Positions 11,801 through 22,788 of a stretch of 64,000 nt of DNA are shown in pieces. Numbering within the stretch: position 1 is the stretch's first letter; each line of letters opens with the position of its first letter. The position numbers and the translations under genes are program-made. A model generated the notes under the pieces. The model had not been told where the DNA came from. It saw nothing but the letters and a program-made list of their open reading frames with translations, and did not search any database. This stretch comes from Chondrus crispus (lineage: Eukaryota > Rhodophyta > Florideophyceae > Gigartinales > Gigartinaceae), in assembly GCF_000350225.1 (NCBI RefSeq), contig NW_005179249.1, positions 124,001 through 188,000 on the forward strand. Direction: 5' to 3'.

Positions 11801-12084
11801 TCATACTCGTCGTCTCCGTTGGCGAGTTGTCCTGTGGTGGTCTGGCGATCGGGGTGGGCTCGACGCGGTGTTGCGGAGCTGTGGTTTCCTGCTCTATGGT
11901 GGTGTCCAGAGCGGTTTCTTCGGGCTCTACGCCGGTGGCCGGAGCGCTTACAAGGGCCTCTACGCGCTTGCGCGGACTTGGTACGGGGGCGACGGGGCTG
12001 GTGGGTGCCGTGGTGTTGTCGTCTTGACCTGGTCCGGGGCGATGTTCGAGGTGCCTTTGATCGTCTTGCAGTGAGGCGATTTTC

Positions 12085-12096
12085 GGGTCCATAACC
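12085..12096 (-). promoter_or_regulatory. Copia-1 primer-binding site (half initiator tRNA-Met type)
   Basis: Minus strand GGTTATGGACCC directly abuts the 5' LTR. It matches, with one mismatch, the complement of the initiator tRNA-Met anticodon loop (GGGCCCAUAACC). Compare 18422-18433 and 28649-28661. Confidence 0.7.
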
Positions 12097-12249
12097 TGTG
12101 GTGCAAGATCGATGCCGTCCGTTTACTGATGCCTATCGTGTCTCTACCTCATACGGGAATGGGAGGGATCAGTGAGACGGCGGTGAATAAAGATGATCTA
12201 ATTTCGCTGTCATGCGTGTGCTACGTGTGCACGTATGGCTCTCATGACA
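12097..12249 (-). repeat. Copia-1 5' LTR (153 bp)
   Basis: Plus-strand ends TGTGGTGC...CATGACA. Very short for a Copia LTR. The partner is 8371-8575. TTTCT follows at 12250-12254. Confidence 0.9.
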
Positions 12250-12254
12250 TTTCT

Positions 12255-13652
12255 AATGAATCTGCAGCGACACGTTTACATGCACAAGATGCCGCAATTT
12301 TTTCTCAAAGTGGAACAGGTCAAGGTGAAGAGCCATGCGCATATCTTCCTGCCAGAAGGCATGCCGGCGTAAGTGTCGAATATTTGGATCGCAAGAAGAC
12401 ATTTGTCATCGATGACGCTCCTTCAATTGGCTCTCCCGCATTTAATGCATCTAAGCGCCTCGAAGGGACGCGCTCGTACTTGTCAGCGGTAGCCGTTCGT
12501 GAGAGAGGGACGGAAAAATCCTCAAAGATACTTCCCTTCTTGTTCGACGTCCCACAGGCGATGGGCATACAACTCAACGCTTGGGTTGCAGGCCAAAAAT
12601 TGGAGCGGTACGAACAGTACCATTTTTCTGGACTCGCTTCTGACAGCCCGTCAGCCACCATGAGCACTAAGCGAATTATAACGGACGCCCTTCCTCAAAG
12701 ATGCAGCGTCCTATCGATCGGACAAAGATGTGGGGACTGGTTTTGAATGAGACAGTTCCGCTTTACTGGGACGAATGCTGGTATTATCTTGCTCCGTAAT
12801 GAGCACGTGCAGGGTGCTGCCGGAATAGAACGTCAATTACATGCTGAACGAACGCAAAAGGAGTGGCTCGATACATTTATGACATCTTGGTTCAGCCCCA
12901 AGAGGAGCACTGAAGCTGTGATGCGAGGTTCCGTCAACGAAGACGCGGTGCTGTCTGCACTCATGAGATCCAATTTTATTGTTGATCTTTTTAACTGCGG
13001 TATGCTAGCTCTGTCCGAAGAGAGCTTCATGGTCTGCTCTCCATACGCAATAGCCGTTTATGACACTTCAACCTTTCCAGTTACTCTGGAGGGGCATGGC
13101 GGGGGAAGAGTTATCGTTGATGGAAAGCTGCTCTCAATTGCATCTGTGGAAATTAAGACGTCGGTGTCGGTGCAAGCCTTGGATCTAGACTTTCTCTCGC
13201 CGGCGGAAAGGTTGTTTTTCGCAGTGTTGGCGATGAGAATTTCAAAAGCTGTATCGCAGTAGAACATGTCGGGCAGTTGTTGCAGCAGATGATGGTTTTA
13301 GATGTCCATTTTGCGTTCTACGTTCGTTGCGGGGAGGCTGTAATTATTTACAAAGTCCTTGTGTAATGTACAAGCGGAATGTTAGAGCTATGCTCTGCAG
13401 CATTGAGGTCCGTTGGCAGTGGATGTGTATCTTGGGCCCATGACGGCTGGAATCCCCCAATCTTCTCAGAAAGAAAACAAGAGGCAGCGCTGAAGTCAAG
13501 GTGTTGAATTCTGGGGTGTTTTAAATACGTACGTCTCAAATAACGGTCCGTTGCCACCGATCAAGATTTTCATGCATGGAGCACAGACCATTTATTCCAA
13601 AACGAAGGGAGGCGTCTATGGGGCCACGCAAGCGCGCGCTGTCCTTCACTCC
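12255..13652 (+). pseudogene. Transposase copy B, part 2: middle region with YqaJ-like nuclease
   Basis: Continues in frame from 8370. The first stretch (to 12746) has no motif I recognise and ends in an in-frame TGA. From 12747: TQKEWLDTFMTSWFSPKRST, MRGSVNEDAVLSAL, CSPYAIAVYDT and SVEIKTSVSVQAL. These match copy A segment by segment (GSRNEMEMLKAL, PVEVKTMTSVSTV) and resemble the YqaJ-type PD-(D/E)XK nuclease fold. A frameshift near 13245 leads to EHVGQLLQQMMVL and IIYKVLV, again matching copy A. At 13590-13650 the frame reads IYSKTKGGVYGATQARAVL, close to piggyBac's KTKGGVD motif but with Tyr (13617-13619) for the catalytic Asp. Copia-2 interrupts after 13652. Confidence 0.55.
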
Positions 13653-14082
13653 CGTAGGATATAGGCAAGGGGTGGTGAAGAAGTCTGTCATGATGCGCGA
13701 ACGGGAAAGCTGAGAGGTTCTTCTGTTGTCGTGGTTTTCTATCCAACCAACTTAATCCTTTTACTCAACATACTTATAGTACTGTATTAGCTTGTCAAAA
13801 ACTGCCAAACACACAAGCTAGTTCCCTAGGTACGATGTAGGACGCAATGGTAAGAGAAACGCAATCCTACACCGAGAAAACACGTGATATAGTGAGTTGT
13901 CTCACTATCTCCTGAAACGCCTCCTTATCTGATTTGCTGCGTGGGTTGCACAGTAACGAGAATTATCATTAATAAGATAAATTGATATCAACACATAAAA
14001 TGATTAGGTCACACAATCACAGCTGCAATCACCAATGGACACGATGGCACCATAAAGGCGAGATTGATAGCGAAATTCAACA
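13653..14082 (-). repeat. Copia-2 3' LTR
   Basis: The minus strand begins TGTTGAATTTCGC at 14082, directly after the purine-rich AAGAGGGG. Shares its whole length with 18434-18863, including a run around AGTTCCCTA, ACACGTGA and GATTTGCTGCGTG. The far end has CG where TG is expected. Confidence 0.85.
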
Positions 14083-14143
14083 CCCCTCTTGGTGCAGAGT
14101 TCTATTGCGTGCATTTTGAAACTCCAACTTCATTGCGGTGCTT

Positions 14144-15635
14144 TTAGAACGAGAGTCGGGAGAGCGCCTTTGTCAGTGCGTGTTCTGTCATGTCTTGCCT
14201 CGGACAGTAGACAATTTGAACAGAACCAAAACTAACTTGTTCCCTTACGAAGTTCTTCTTAATTGAAACATGTTTCGCATGTCTCACGCCTTCATTTACC
14301 CAGGGGATGGCTCCTTGATTGTCCTCTATAATGGAGGTACTCTGCTGCTGTTCACAATCCAGCTCCTGTCGCAAACTTCGTAGCCAAAGAATCATCTTTG
14401 TACACTCTGCAATTGTCGTATACTCAGACTCAGTGGTTGAAAGAGCAACAAACCCCTGCTTCAAAGACCGCCAGACTACAGTTGAGTTGCCCAAACGTAT
14501 CAGAACCGCTGTCGTGGATCTTCTGTCCACTCAGTCCCCAGCTCATTTGGCATCAGAGTACGCTACCAAGACCCCATCTTATGCGTCTATTCGTAGTGCG
14601 TATTCTCTCGTCCTCTGTAGATACCCCAATACTCGTTTGAGGGCAATCCAGTGTGTCTGACAAGGACTGGCCGCATAGCGGCACAGGATTGAAACTGCAG
14701 CAGCAATGTCGGGTCTTGTTCTGGTGTATATGAAAAAAAAACACCCAAGCAGCTCTTGGTACTGTAGATAGTTCACTGGGTCGCTAAGGAGATCTGAAAT
14801 TTCCTTCAGAGCACTCTCACACATCGGAGTACTGGCAGACTTGGATTTGGACATCCCAAACCTCTGCAACACTTTCGATGTGTAATGGCGTTGTGCGAGC
14901 CAAGCTTCGCCAGAGTTTCGGGCGAACAATACTCCCAAGAATGATGTCAAGGTGCCAAGGTCCTTGATGTAGAGATGATGGCTGGGTTCATTCTTGACTT
15001 CGACGACCATTGCTTCTACTGCCCCCAATTCTATGATATCATCAACGTACAGGAGTGGCCAAACATTTTCTCTACGGAAGACGCATTCATCTAATCTGAG
15101 AGCGGAGAAGTTCATCCTACTAATTGCTTCCTTCCACTTCTCTTGCCACAGTCTGGGTGATTGCTTTAGACCATAAAGGCCTCGTCTGAGCTTCAACACT
15201 TCTTCATCCTCGCAGAGCCTCACGCCTTCTTGGTACCTTGATGTACACGTCGGTGTCTCTCTGCCCATGGAGAAAGGCTGTTCGCACATATTTGGTGCAT
15301 GGCATATTTCCTCTTTACAGCAACAGCAAGGCACGTAAGATCTGTTGTGAAATCAACAACAGGGGCAAATGTTTGTTCCACGTCCCCTTGAACAAATCTC
15401 CGAACGACTAGGCGAGCCTTATGCCGGCAGATATTGCCATGCTAATCATATTTGAGTAAAACACAAACCTAGTCGTCAAAGGCTTCACCCCCTCTGGCTC
15501 TTCCACAATTTCCCAAGTTCCATGATATCGCAAAGAATCCAACTCGGAGTCATTTGCTGCTTGCCATTCTTCTCTATTCTCTTGGGAGAGGGCCGCATTT
15601 ACAGTATCTGGAGTTGCTGCAGCGTTGTCCATCAT
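14144..15635 (-). pseudogene. Copia-2 reverse transcriptase and RNase H
   Basis: 15408-15635 carries the RT start block (HGTWEIVEEPEGVKPL). 14579-15334 carries LRRGLYGLKQSPRLWQ and LLYVDDIIELG (YVDD catalytic motif), YIKDLGTLTSFLGV and RTRPDIAAAVSILCRY. 14144-14530, in another frame, carries RNase H: ALSTTESEYTTIAEC, IIEDNQGAI and ALTKAL. All are Copia-order blocks. Frame changes near 14540 and 15340-15410 disable it. About 70 residues of the RT fingers/palm are not recoverable in one frame. Confidence 0.82.
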
Positions 15636-15715
15636 GAAAAATGCTCTGGAAATGATAGCAGATCCCGGAGAATAAACGATGGAGGCTTGCGTTCATGCCC
15701 TGAAGCCGTTATGAC

Positions 15716-15754
15716 TGCGAATCAAGGTACCCAAGTTGGGTATCTTGATTCGCA
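15716..15754. repeat. 39-bp near-perfect inverted repeat inside Copia-2
   Basis: Two 19-bp arms (TGCGAATCAAGGTACCCAA and its reverse complement with one mismatch) separated by a single G. It lies between the integrase and RT regions and coincides with the end of the integrase ORF (stop at 15722). Confidence 0.85.
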
Positions 15755-17397
15755 ATCGTTCTGCTCCTCAGTTACATTCCCATGTCCACTACGTCCATTC
15801 TGATCAGTTCCAGGTCCTTCTGAGTAGTAGTTCAATTGCTCAATTCGTTCTTCAGCAGTTGGATGGAACGTGCCAGTCGGAATACCATCAGTGATAACAT
15901 CATCATGCGAGGTTCCCGGTAGCTCATTCCCGCGATTTGGTGTCTGAGTATTTCTCCCAAGAGAATTTCCTTCGCTTCTAGACGCTGATTGATTTTCCGT
16001 GTCCTCTGATACGAGCACCATGTCACAATCTGCAATGTTGTCTGGGACGTGAGGACCAGGGGACTTGTCCTCTACAACTGTAACATCTCGAGAAATGACA
16101 GCAACGTTGCGAGATGGGATACAAAGTTTGTATTGGCTATTCTCTAGACAGCTTATCACCATGTCAGCGTCAGAATTTGTATCCAGCTTCTTCCGACGCT
16201 GTTTCGAGACGTGATACCAACCGAGGCAACCGAACACGCGAACATAGGCCACATTGGGCCGTGTACCGGTCTTGAGTTCGTATGAAGTCACCGCTTGATT
16301 TCGTGGAGCGCAAAACATATTTCGGATCCGACATGCATGGACCACAGCTTCGGCCCAGAATCGTCGCAGTAGTGAAGCATGTTGTAACATGATGCTAGCA
16401 CGTTCTACTATTGTCTTGTTGGCCCATTCAGCGATACCGATCAGTTTGGGTGAATAGGGCGGCGAGTTGCTTTGTTCGATTCCCTCCTCTGCAAGTCACT
16501 CTCGACGGCCCAAGTGTTCACCGCCGTTGTCACTGTGAACACGCTTCACAGATCATCGGAACCGTCTTTCCAACCAGGCCAGGAATAACTTGAACTGAAA
16601 GAGTACATCGCTTTTGCGGGCGATGGGTACCACAACAAGAAAGCCACTGGACTCGTCAATGAATGACATGAAATATGAACAGCCAGAAAATGAACGTACG
16701 GACATTGGATCACACACGTCTGTGTGTATGATTGCGCAACGTTCCTTGGATCGAGAATTATTCTTGCGCAGAGTTTTTCTGGCCTGATTCCCTTTCACGC
16801 AGCTGCCGCAGGAAATACTACCGCTTGGTTTGTCCGCGAAGCTCGCCCCTGTCACAGCTTCAATCTGTACTAGCTTCTTGATACTACCAAAATATGCATG
16901 CATGGGCCAAGGCGGTCGTGCCAGAGCTTCATGCCAGCCGTGTCGTTGTCGTCATTTCCGTTGTCTCTATCCCTATCACTTTCAGGCCTGATTTTAACGG
17001 CATTCGCAGAGATCGACCAAGGATAAATTGGCTGAGCAACAATACAGAGGACGCCTTGGTGCATCTTCGCTTGAAGCTGAGCAACTCCGTCCAACATACC
17101 ATTAAATCTATCCGCATGCATATTGATGGCATAGCCAACGTCACACAACCTGCAACAAGAAATGAAATCCGATTCCAGATCTGGTACATACAGGACATCA
17201 TGGAACATAAGCGTCCTCTTATACTCTTCTCCGGGTATCTCCAACACAGTACGCAACAGCGGCGTACCACTGTGAGTAGCAATGATCCTCCGTCCATTAC
17301 CGAGCACAATATCCTTTGGGGAAATGTCCTTGATGTTGGCCAGCCAGTCTCGGCACCATACCATGTGGTCAGAAGGTCCGGAATCAATTACAAACAT
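15722..17397 (-). pseudogene. Copia-2 protease and integrase
   Basis: 16870-17397 begins MFVIDSGPSDHMVW (protease D-S-G) and ends in an HHCC-like start. 16553-16903, in another frame, has CGSCVKGNQARKT (zinc ligands), AIIHTDVCDPM (first catalytic Asp) and FMSFIDESSGF. Near 16500-16550 a further frame has VHSDNGGEHL (second Asp). 15722-16390 is the integrase C-terminal part: RRFWAEAVVHACRIRNMF and YVRVFGCLGWYHV, followed by an acidic linker. Several frameshifts. Family assignment to Copia is clear from the order. Confidence 0.82.
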
Positions 17398-18390
17398 TCA
17401 CTTACTAGAAGGATTCTCATTTATCCGAACACAGCCACGTGCTGTAGACAGCATTGTCTCACCACTATTGCCGTCAGTGTTCGTTGCTTTTAGGTGCTCG
17501 AACAGGGATGATCCGAACTTTCGCCGGCATCTGGACACCTTGCCAATAGCAACTGTGCTTGTTGAGCTCCCCATATCCTGCTTCTTCTCCTTTTCGTCGG
17601 AATTTGTGATCTTGCGAATCTTGCCGTTCCTTGCAAAGCAATTTCGCGCAATATGGCCAACTTTGCAACATGAGTAGCACTTTCGGGTCCCATTTATCAT
17701 CGGAAGCTTCTTCTTCCAGTGGTGATGTCCTCGGGCACTACCCTGCCATGAGTGCCCTTGCCTCGTCACCATCTTTCAATGTTTTACTCAGAGCCCCATC
17801 CCGGAGCAACTTGTCATAGTACTCCTGGAGCAATGGTCCGGTGGCTTTTTCCCAATACAGGTTATCTTCGAAGCTCTGAAGCGATGAGATAGCGTCGCCA
17901 AATAGGGAACGATTCTTGTCACCAAATGACGCAAGCAACATCGCCATTTGTAAGTCTTATGCCACTTCGCTCTTCATTGCATCTAGACGATTAAATGTCG
18001 TTTCATACGCACCACCGTAGTCTTGCATTTCCTGTTCCTTGTAGGACATGCGAGAAAGTTCAGTTTGCGATTGAACTCTGGCAGCTGTGTTTGAGACAGA
18101 ATATCGATCTTGCAATTTCTTCTACATCTTGAAAGGGTTTATTTCACGCTCATGAAAAGACGTAAAGGCCTCTCACCTAGACCCTGGATCAATATCGCAC
18201 AAGCAATAGAACTTTTCTTCTGCACCTCTGCTCCGGGTGCTCCACCTCCGCCCAAGACATCTATCTCAAGCAAATACTGCAATTCCGTAGCAGAGAGAGC
18301 AGCCCCAGTCCTAGCTTCCCAAAGAGAATAGTCTTCGCCAGGGCGACCGCAACATTTGTGGATCTTCTTTGAGTCCTCCATTGGGAATGA
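17398..18390 (-). pseudogene. Copia-2 gag with CCHC zinc knuckle
   Basis: 17398-17772 contains KCYSCCKVGHIARNCFARN, a complete CX2CX4HX4C knuckle, after a basic stretch. 17738-17947 and 18139-18381 hold upstream gag pieces in other frames; the protein likely starts MEDSKKIHKC near 18380, about 40 bp inside the PBS. Frame breaks near 17760, 17960 and 18140. Confidence 0.72.
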
Positions 18391-18421
18391 TAATCGAGGT
18401 TAACTTGGCCAAGCGTGGTCT

Positions 18422-18433
18422 GGGCCCATAACC
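18422..18433 (-). promoter_or_regulatory. Copia-2 primer-binding site (half initiator tRNA-Met type)
   Basis: Minus strand GGTTATGGGCCC, directly next to the 5' LTR, is an exact 12-nt complement of GGGCCCAUAACC, the anticodon stem-loop of eukaryotic initiator tRNA-Met. Drosophila copia is primed in this way. Confidence 0.78.
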
Positions 18434-18863
18434 AGTAAGTTACGGGCAAGAGGTGGTGAATAAGTCTGTCTTGATGCGCAAAAAGGGAACGCTGAGAGAT
18501 TCTTTTGTTGCAATGGTTGTTATATCCACCCAACTTTATTCGTCTACTCAATATACGTATAAGTACCGTATTAGCTTGCCAAAAACTGCCAAACACACAA
18601 GCTAGTTCCCTAAGTACGATGTCGAACGCAATGGTACGAGAAACACAAATCTTAGAGAAAACACGTGAGATAGTGAGTTGCCTCACTATCTCCTGAAACG
18701 CCTCCTTATCTGATTTGCTGCGTGAGTTGCACAGTAAGGATAATTATCCTTATTAAGGTAAATTGATATCAACACATGAAATGATTAGGACACACAATCA
18801 CAGCTGCAGTCACTAATGGACACGATGTCACTTTAAAGTCGAGATTGATAGCACAATGCAACT
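18434..18863 (-). repeat. Copia-2 5' LTR
   Basis: Same length as 13653-14082 and alignable throughout. The terminal bases have mutated (AG for TG at 18434; ACT for ACA at 18863). GCTCC follows. Confidence 0.85.
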
Positions 18864-18882
18864 GCTCCTCGACGTAGCACTT

Positions 18883-19195
18883 TGCTGCGCGCAGGTTATG
18901 GTTGAGGCCGACTCCCGTTTACTCCTTGCGTGTTGGGTACCTGGACTCTCGTATTGGTTCCAGACCAGCTGCATAAGTACAGCCTCTGGAAGCTACTCTT
19001 CCAGGCAGGTGAAATGCATTCCCTATCATATGTCTATCCTAAATACATTACCACATTACTATGTGCATTTGGACAGGACCGATGATGGGCATGTACACTG
19101 GCATTGTACATTGATTCAGACCTTGCTGACCCCCAGTGATGCTGTGTACACTAAACCAGTCTCACTGACCAGGAAGTTGGGGTCGCACTTCAACA
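18883..19195 (-). repeat. Copia-3 3' LTR
   Basis: Minus strand starts TGTTGAAGTGCGACC at 19195, preceded by the polypurine tract GAGGGGGAG (19196-19204). Only a handful of differences from 28662-28974 are visible. Confidence 0.92.
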
Positions 19196-19449
19196 CTCCC
19201 CCTCGAATCTAACTTCCAAAGTCAATTCTCATCTCACGTGAGAATGTCTCGTGCTCAATTCTCGGAAAGGCCTTGGTTAGACAATCTGCAACCATGTCGT
19301 TCTTGGGATGTATTTCAAAACAACATCTCCCCTCTCAACGTGATCGCGGGTGAGGTGATACTTCACGTCGATGTGTTTCGTTCTCTTGCTTGAAATCTCA
19401 TCCTTGCACAGCGCTATGGCTCCTTGGTTATCGGCATGTAGTACAGTAG
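19196..19449 (-). pseudogene. Copia-3 RNase H, C-terminal part
   Basis: Minus-strand reading VLHADNQGAIALCKDE, TKHIDVKYHLTRDHVERG and LKYIP, then a frameshift near 19310 to KNDMVADCLTKAF. This is the end of Copia RNase H (third Asp, K.IDV.YH block, ADCLTK). It continues at 25270 on the other side of Gypsy-1. Confidence 0.9.
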
Positions 19450-19871
19450 TGCTGAGGAATGACTTAGAAACACGTGGAGACGTGGATAACGGGTCCATGA
19501 ACCGGAACTGAAGGACACGCGCGCTCCTGTAGGGAACCAAAAGCGCGGGGGATCCAGTTCCCGAAGGGAAACGAAGACGGCACCAGATGGCAGGAGTCCG
19601 GGCGAGGGGAGCGCGGGGCTGTCGGTAAGGGAAGCAAAAGGAAAGGCAGCGAGGGATTAGTCATTTTTATGGGGCAAGAGAGGGAGAGAGACGACGATGG
19701 GAGTAGGCAAGGGGGGGTCAGAGACAGCCGAGCCCCCTCGGGGAAGTAGTACTTAATAGCCAACCCTCGGAGATAGACAAGAGGGGGGGCAGAGGGAGCA
19801 ATAAAGGAAATTGAGGGAGGATTCCCATTCAACAGGTTGCTCGGTGCCAGGCGGTTGAGATAATCGCAACA
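19450..19871 (+). repeat. Gypsy-1 5' LTR
   Basis: 422 bp, begins TGCTGAGGAATGAC and ends GATAATCGCAACA. Directly followed by the palindrome TTACAAGCTTGTAA (19872-19885) where a primer-binding site would lie; no tRNA-like TGG start is seen. Confidence 0.92.
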
Positions 19872-20009
19872 TTACAAGCTTGTAAGTGATAGCGGCACTG
19901 CGCGATCAGGCCGCTGTCGATTGTCAGAGGCAAGGAACAAGGGGCGCATTGTTGTGCTCAAGTTTTATGTTTACAAGGATAACGTTTTGACAAACAGTAT
20001 TGGGTCGCA

Positions 20010-21316
20010 ATGGATGGGAACCGAGAAGAATTCACACTGTCAAGCCCGGTGACAGGTGAGGTCACGGGTATGTCTGACCCAACCACGGCGGCAACTTCAA
20101 GGTCAGTCGCAATGGGTGCGGCTGGCGCTGCTCAGGCCCAGACGGTTGACGGAGATGAATTGGAAGTCTTTGGAAGTGAGATGGGATCCAGGGTGGTTCA
20201 AGCTCTATCAAGCATGCGGGAATTCATGCAAAGCATGATAGAGTTTATGGATCGGAATACCAAGACAGTCATCATGGTGGGAAATGCTGTGACCGATGCC
20301 TCTAAGGCGATGCCGGTCCCTGCTGAAAGCATCTCTAGAAGTTCGGCTGCCTTCCCCTGTGGTTCGCCTGCAGCTAGACCGTTTAGTGAACCAGGTATTC
20401 GACGATACCAGGAGCCTGGTGCGGGGCAAAAGGTAGGACCTGAGTACAAGGTGGGTGCTGGAGACTAGATGCAAACACAGTCCCACACCGCTAAGCAGAA
20501 ATTCTACCCGTCGCAGATAGCGTACAAAATTTATAGCAGATCGCTGGACCCGGCCCGGGTTTCAAAACCTGGAGACGCGCACTTTTTCGCAGCCCGAAGA
20601 GCCTGGAAACGCATTTGCCAGGACTTTCCGGTCGGCCCCGGATACCACCGTCGCCTGCTGGCATGTGCCTTTTCTGGCACAGCGCTTGCTGTTTTTGAGG
20701 ATATCGCCTCGGCTCACCTCGATTCGGACGCTGATGGCCTCTGGGTGCTCTTGCAAGGGCGACTGTGCAATGAGGCCCATCAGAAAAGCCTTCGAGTCAT
20801 GTTCGATACGATGCAGTGGAACGAAGGCCATGAGGAAGTCAGTCAGTTTGGGCATCGCTTGCGAGCTGCGGCGGTAGCCCTACCAGAACACGTGTCAGAC
20901 GAGAGGCTCCTCGATCGCTTCGTACAGTCTCTGGGCGGGAGGCTCCGGGACCACGCCCTCGCCATACACGGGACTTTTGATGAGGTTTTGAGCAGGGTCT
21001 CGATGATGGGAAGCGCGAAGTCGAGTGGAATTCACGAGCCCAGATTGAGACCAGAGCGCGTACGTGCGATAGAGAACGGTGAATGTCGCAAAGGCGTGAC
21101 CCAGGCGAAGTCCGCCGAGTCACCAACCATACAAACTCCAGCCACAGTAGATGAGCGATTCGCCTCCGCCACATGCTACTACTGCGGTCTGAAGGTCTAC
21201 TTGGCCCGCACTTGCGAAAAGAAGCGCCGTGAAAGGGGCTCAAAAAGTCTAGACGTGACGGGGGAAGGGAAGAGGGAAGGGGACATGGCCAGCGCCCCTT
21301 CCAAGACACGAAACTA
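20010..21316 (+). pseudogene. Gypsy-1 gag
   Basis: Starts at ATG 20010 (MDGNREEFTLSS) and is cut by an in-frame TAG at 20466-20468; the same frame continues to 21317. The second part has a capsid-like helical region (ARRAWKRICQDFP, LRVMFDTMQWNEG, VSDERLLDRFVQSLGG) typical of retrotransposon gag, then CYYCGLKVYLARTCEKK, a zinc knuckle in which the His is Tyr. The spacing CX2CX4(Y)X4C is otherwise exact. Structural role: particle formation and RNA binding. The Tyr and the stop codon suggest decay. Confidence 0.8.
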
Positions 21317-21745
21317 GTGACTGGCCGTCCCCACCAGGCAGGATCAGATGAACACGTGTGCCGCGGCGGAGGAAGCCGTGCAGACGTTGACGACGACATC
21401 GTGGTCCAGCTGTGTGCAGAAGGGGACAGCGTGTGGGTACCCTTGGATACAGGGGCAAGGTCGATTTGGGTTGATCGACCTTGGTATGAGGGAGTCGGAG
21501 GCACATGGTTGCCGACCGAGGAGACGGCGACGGCAGCAGACGGGCACTATATCTCCGTCTGCGGCAACGGAGAGCTCAAATTCAAGCTCTGGGGCACTAC
21601 GTTCGTCGAACCCGTAAGGGTAGCTGAGAACCTCCCCAGCAAGGTTCTGATTGGTTGTCGGTTTTGGCGTCGCTATGGTTTGGTCTTAAATCTGTCATCT
21701 CTACGAGCTGAGATATAGGTTGAGGGAAGGCCCATTCGCGGAAAG
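21317..21745 (+). pseudogene. Gypsy-1 aspartic protease
   Basis: In a shifted frame relative to gag. Contains VWVPLDTGARSIWVDRPWY (catalytic D-T-G-A) and, later, SKVLIGCRFWRRYGL, corresponding to the ILG.D/flap partner strand of retropepsins. Ends in an in-frame TAG at 21716-21718; the reading then continues directly into RT. Cleaves the gag-pol polyprotein in active elements. Confidence 0.82.
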
Positions 21746-22788
21746 GTGACGAAGACGCGGACGAACAAAACCGGCCCGGAACTGATGGCAGCAATATCCG
21801 ACGCAGACGTCGACACTACAATTTTGGACATGGAATTGTCCCAGTTCCACCCGAAGAAAGCTGTCCGAGAAAGGCTACGTGAGGTACTGTGGAAGCACCG
21901 CGCGGTGTTTAAGGGACTTGGCCGAATCAAGGGCGTGCAGCATAGAATTCAACTCGTAGAGGGTGCCATTCCCGTTTGCTGCCCCATAAGGAGACGTTCT
22001 CCTCGGGAAGAAGAGGTGGAGCGAGCAGAGATGCAGAAACTACTCAAGAGAGGAGTCGTGGAGCCGGCTTCATCGCCTTGGGCCGCCTGTAATGTTTTTG
22101 TGAAAAAGAAGGACGGCACTCTGCGTGTAACTTCAGACTTTAGAGAGCTTAATGCGCTAACAGTCACTCATTCGTATCCCATGGAGGATGTACGCGCCAC
22201 CCTGGACTGGATGGCAACGAAGAGCATTTTTTCTACCTTCGATCTTAAGGACGGATTTTTCCAGATCGAGCTCGAAGAGAGCTCTCGCAATTTGACAGCT
22301 ATCCGAGCAGTTGTCGGATTGCTTCGGTACATCCGCCTCCCGCAAGGCATGAAGAACTCGCCTGCTGTGTTCCAGCGAATCGTTAACCTCATCCTGGGGG
22401 GCAGGAAGGGTCTTGACATCTGGGCGTTTATGGATGATGTCAGTCTGGGCACTGACACTGTGGAAAAACATCTCCAGTCCGTGGACTCGGCACTGAAGAC
22501 TTTCTACGACGCGGGAGCAAGACTAAAGCTATCGAAATGCCAATTTGGCGTTCGTGAGGCCGAGATATTGGGTCACAAGATCGACAACAGCGGCATTCGG
22601 CCGTCGGACACGCATGTGGCGGCGATTAGGCCGCTCGTCGAGCCAGGCGGAGGGGAGAAGCTCGTGCGGTTCCTTGGATTGATGACCTTCTTCTGTGACT
22701 TTATCGACCATTTCTCGGAGATTGCAAAACCTCTACACGAGGTGCTGGTCGGGACCGGTTTCAACAAAAAAAGAAGAGAGGCCAGAGA
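21746..22788 (+). pseudogene. Gypsy-1 reverse transcriptase
   Basis: Contains KRGVVEPASSPWAACNVFV (fingers), VTSDFRELNALTV, STFDLKDGFFQIELE (first Asp), LRYIRLPQGMKNSPAVFQ and IWAFMDDVSLGTD (FMDD, the YxDD box), then GHKIDNSGI and VRFLGLMTFF. All seven usual RT blocks are seen. A run of seven A near 22767-22775 marks a frameshift to the next ORF. Ty3/gypsy type because RNase H and integrase lie downstream of RT. Confidence 0.88.

Larger units (their letters stand above)
8371..12249 (-). mobile_element. Copia-1: small LTR retrotransposon inserted in transposase copy B
   Basis: Paired terminal repeats (8371-8575 and 12097-12249) with ends TGT...ACA, flanked by perfect 5-bp duplications TTTCT (8366-8370, 12250-12254). 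On the minus strand the order is PBS, short leader ORF, aspartic protease, integrase, RT, RNase H, polypurine tract, which is the Ty1/copia order. A gag capsid and zinc knuckle are not recognisable: the protease begins about 350 bp from the LTR. Frameshifts separate leader/protease, integrase/RT and RT/RNase H. It interrupts copy B in frame. Confidence 0.92.
13653..18863 (-). mobile_element. Copia-2: decayed LTR retrotransposon
   Basis: LTRs 13653-14082 and 18434-18863 (both 430 bp, clearly diverged) flank a minus-strand gag-protease-integrase-RT-RNase H series. Flanks ACTCC (13648-13652) and GCTCC (18864-18868) look like a decayed 5-bp target duplication. The coding region is broken by several frameshifts and stops, so this is older than Copia-3 and Copia-4. 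It interrupts transposase copy B. Confidence 0.88.
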
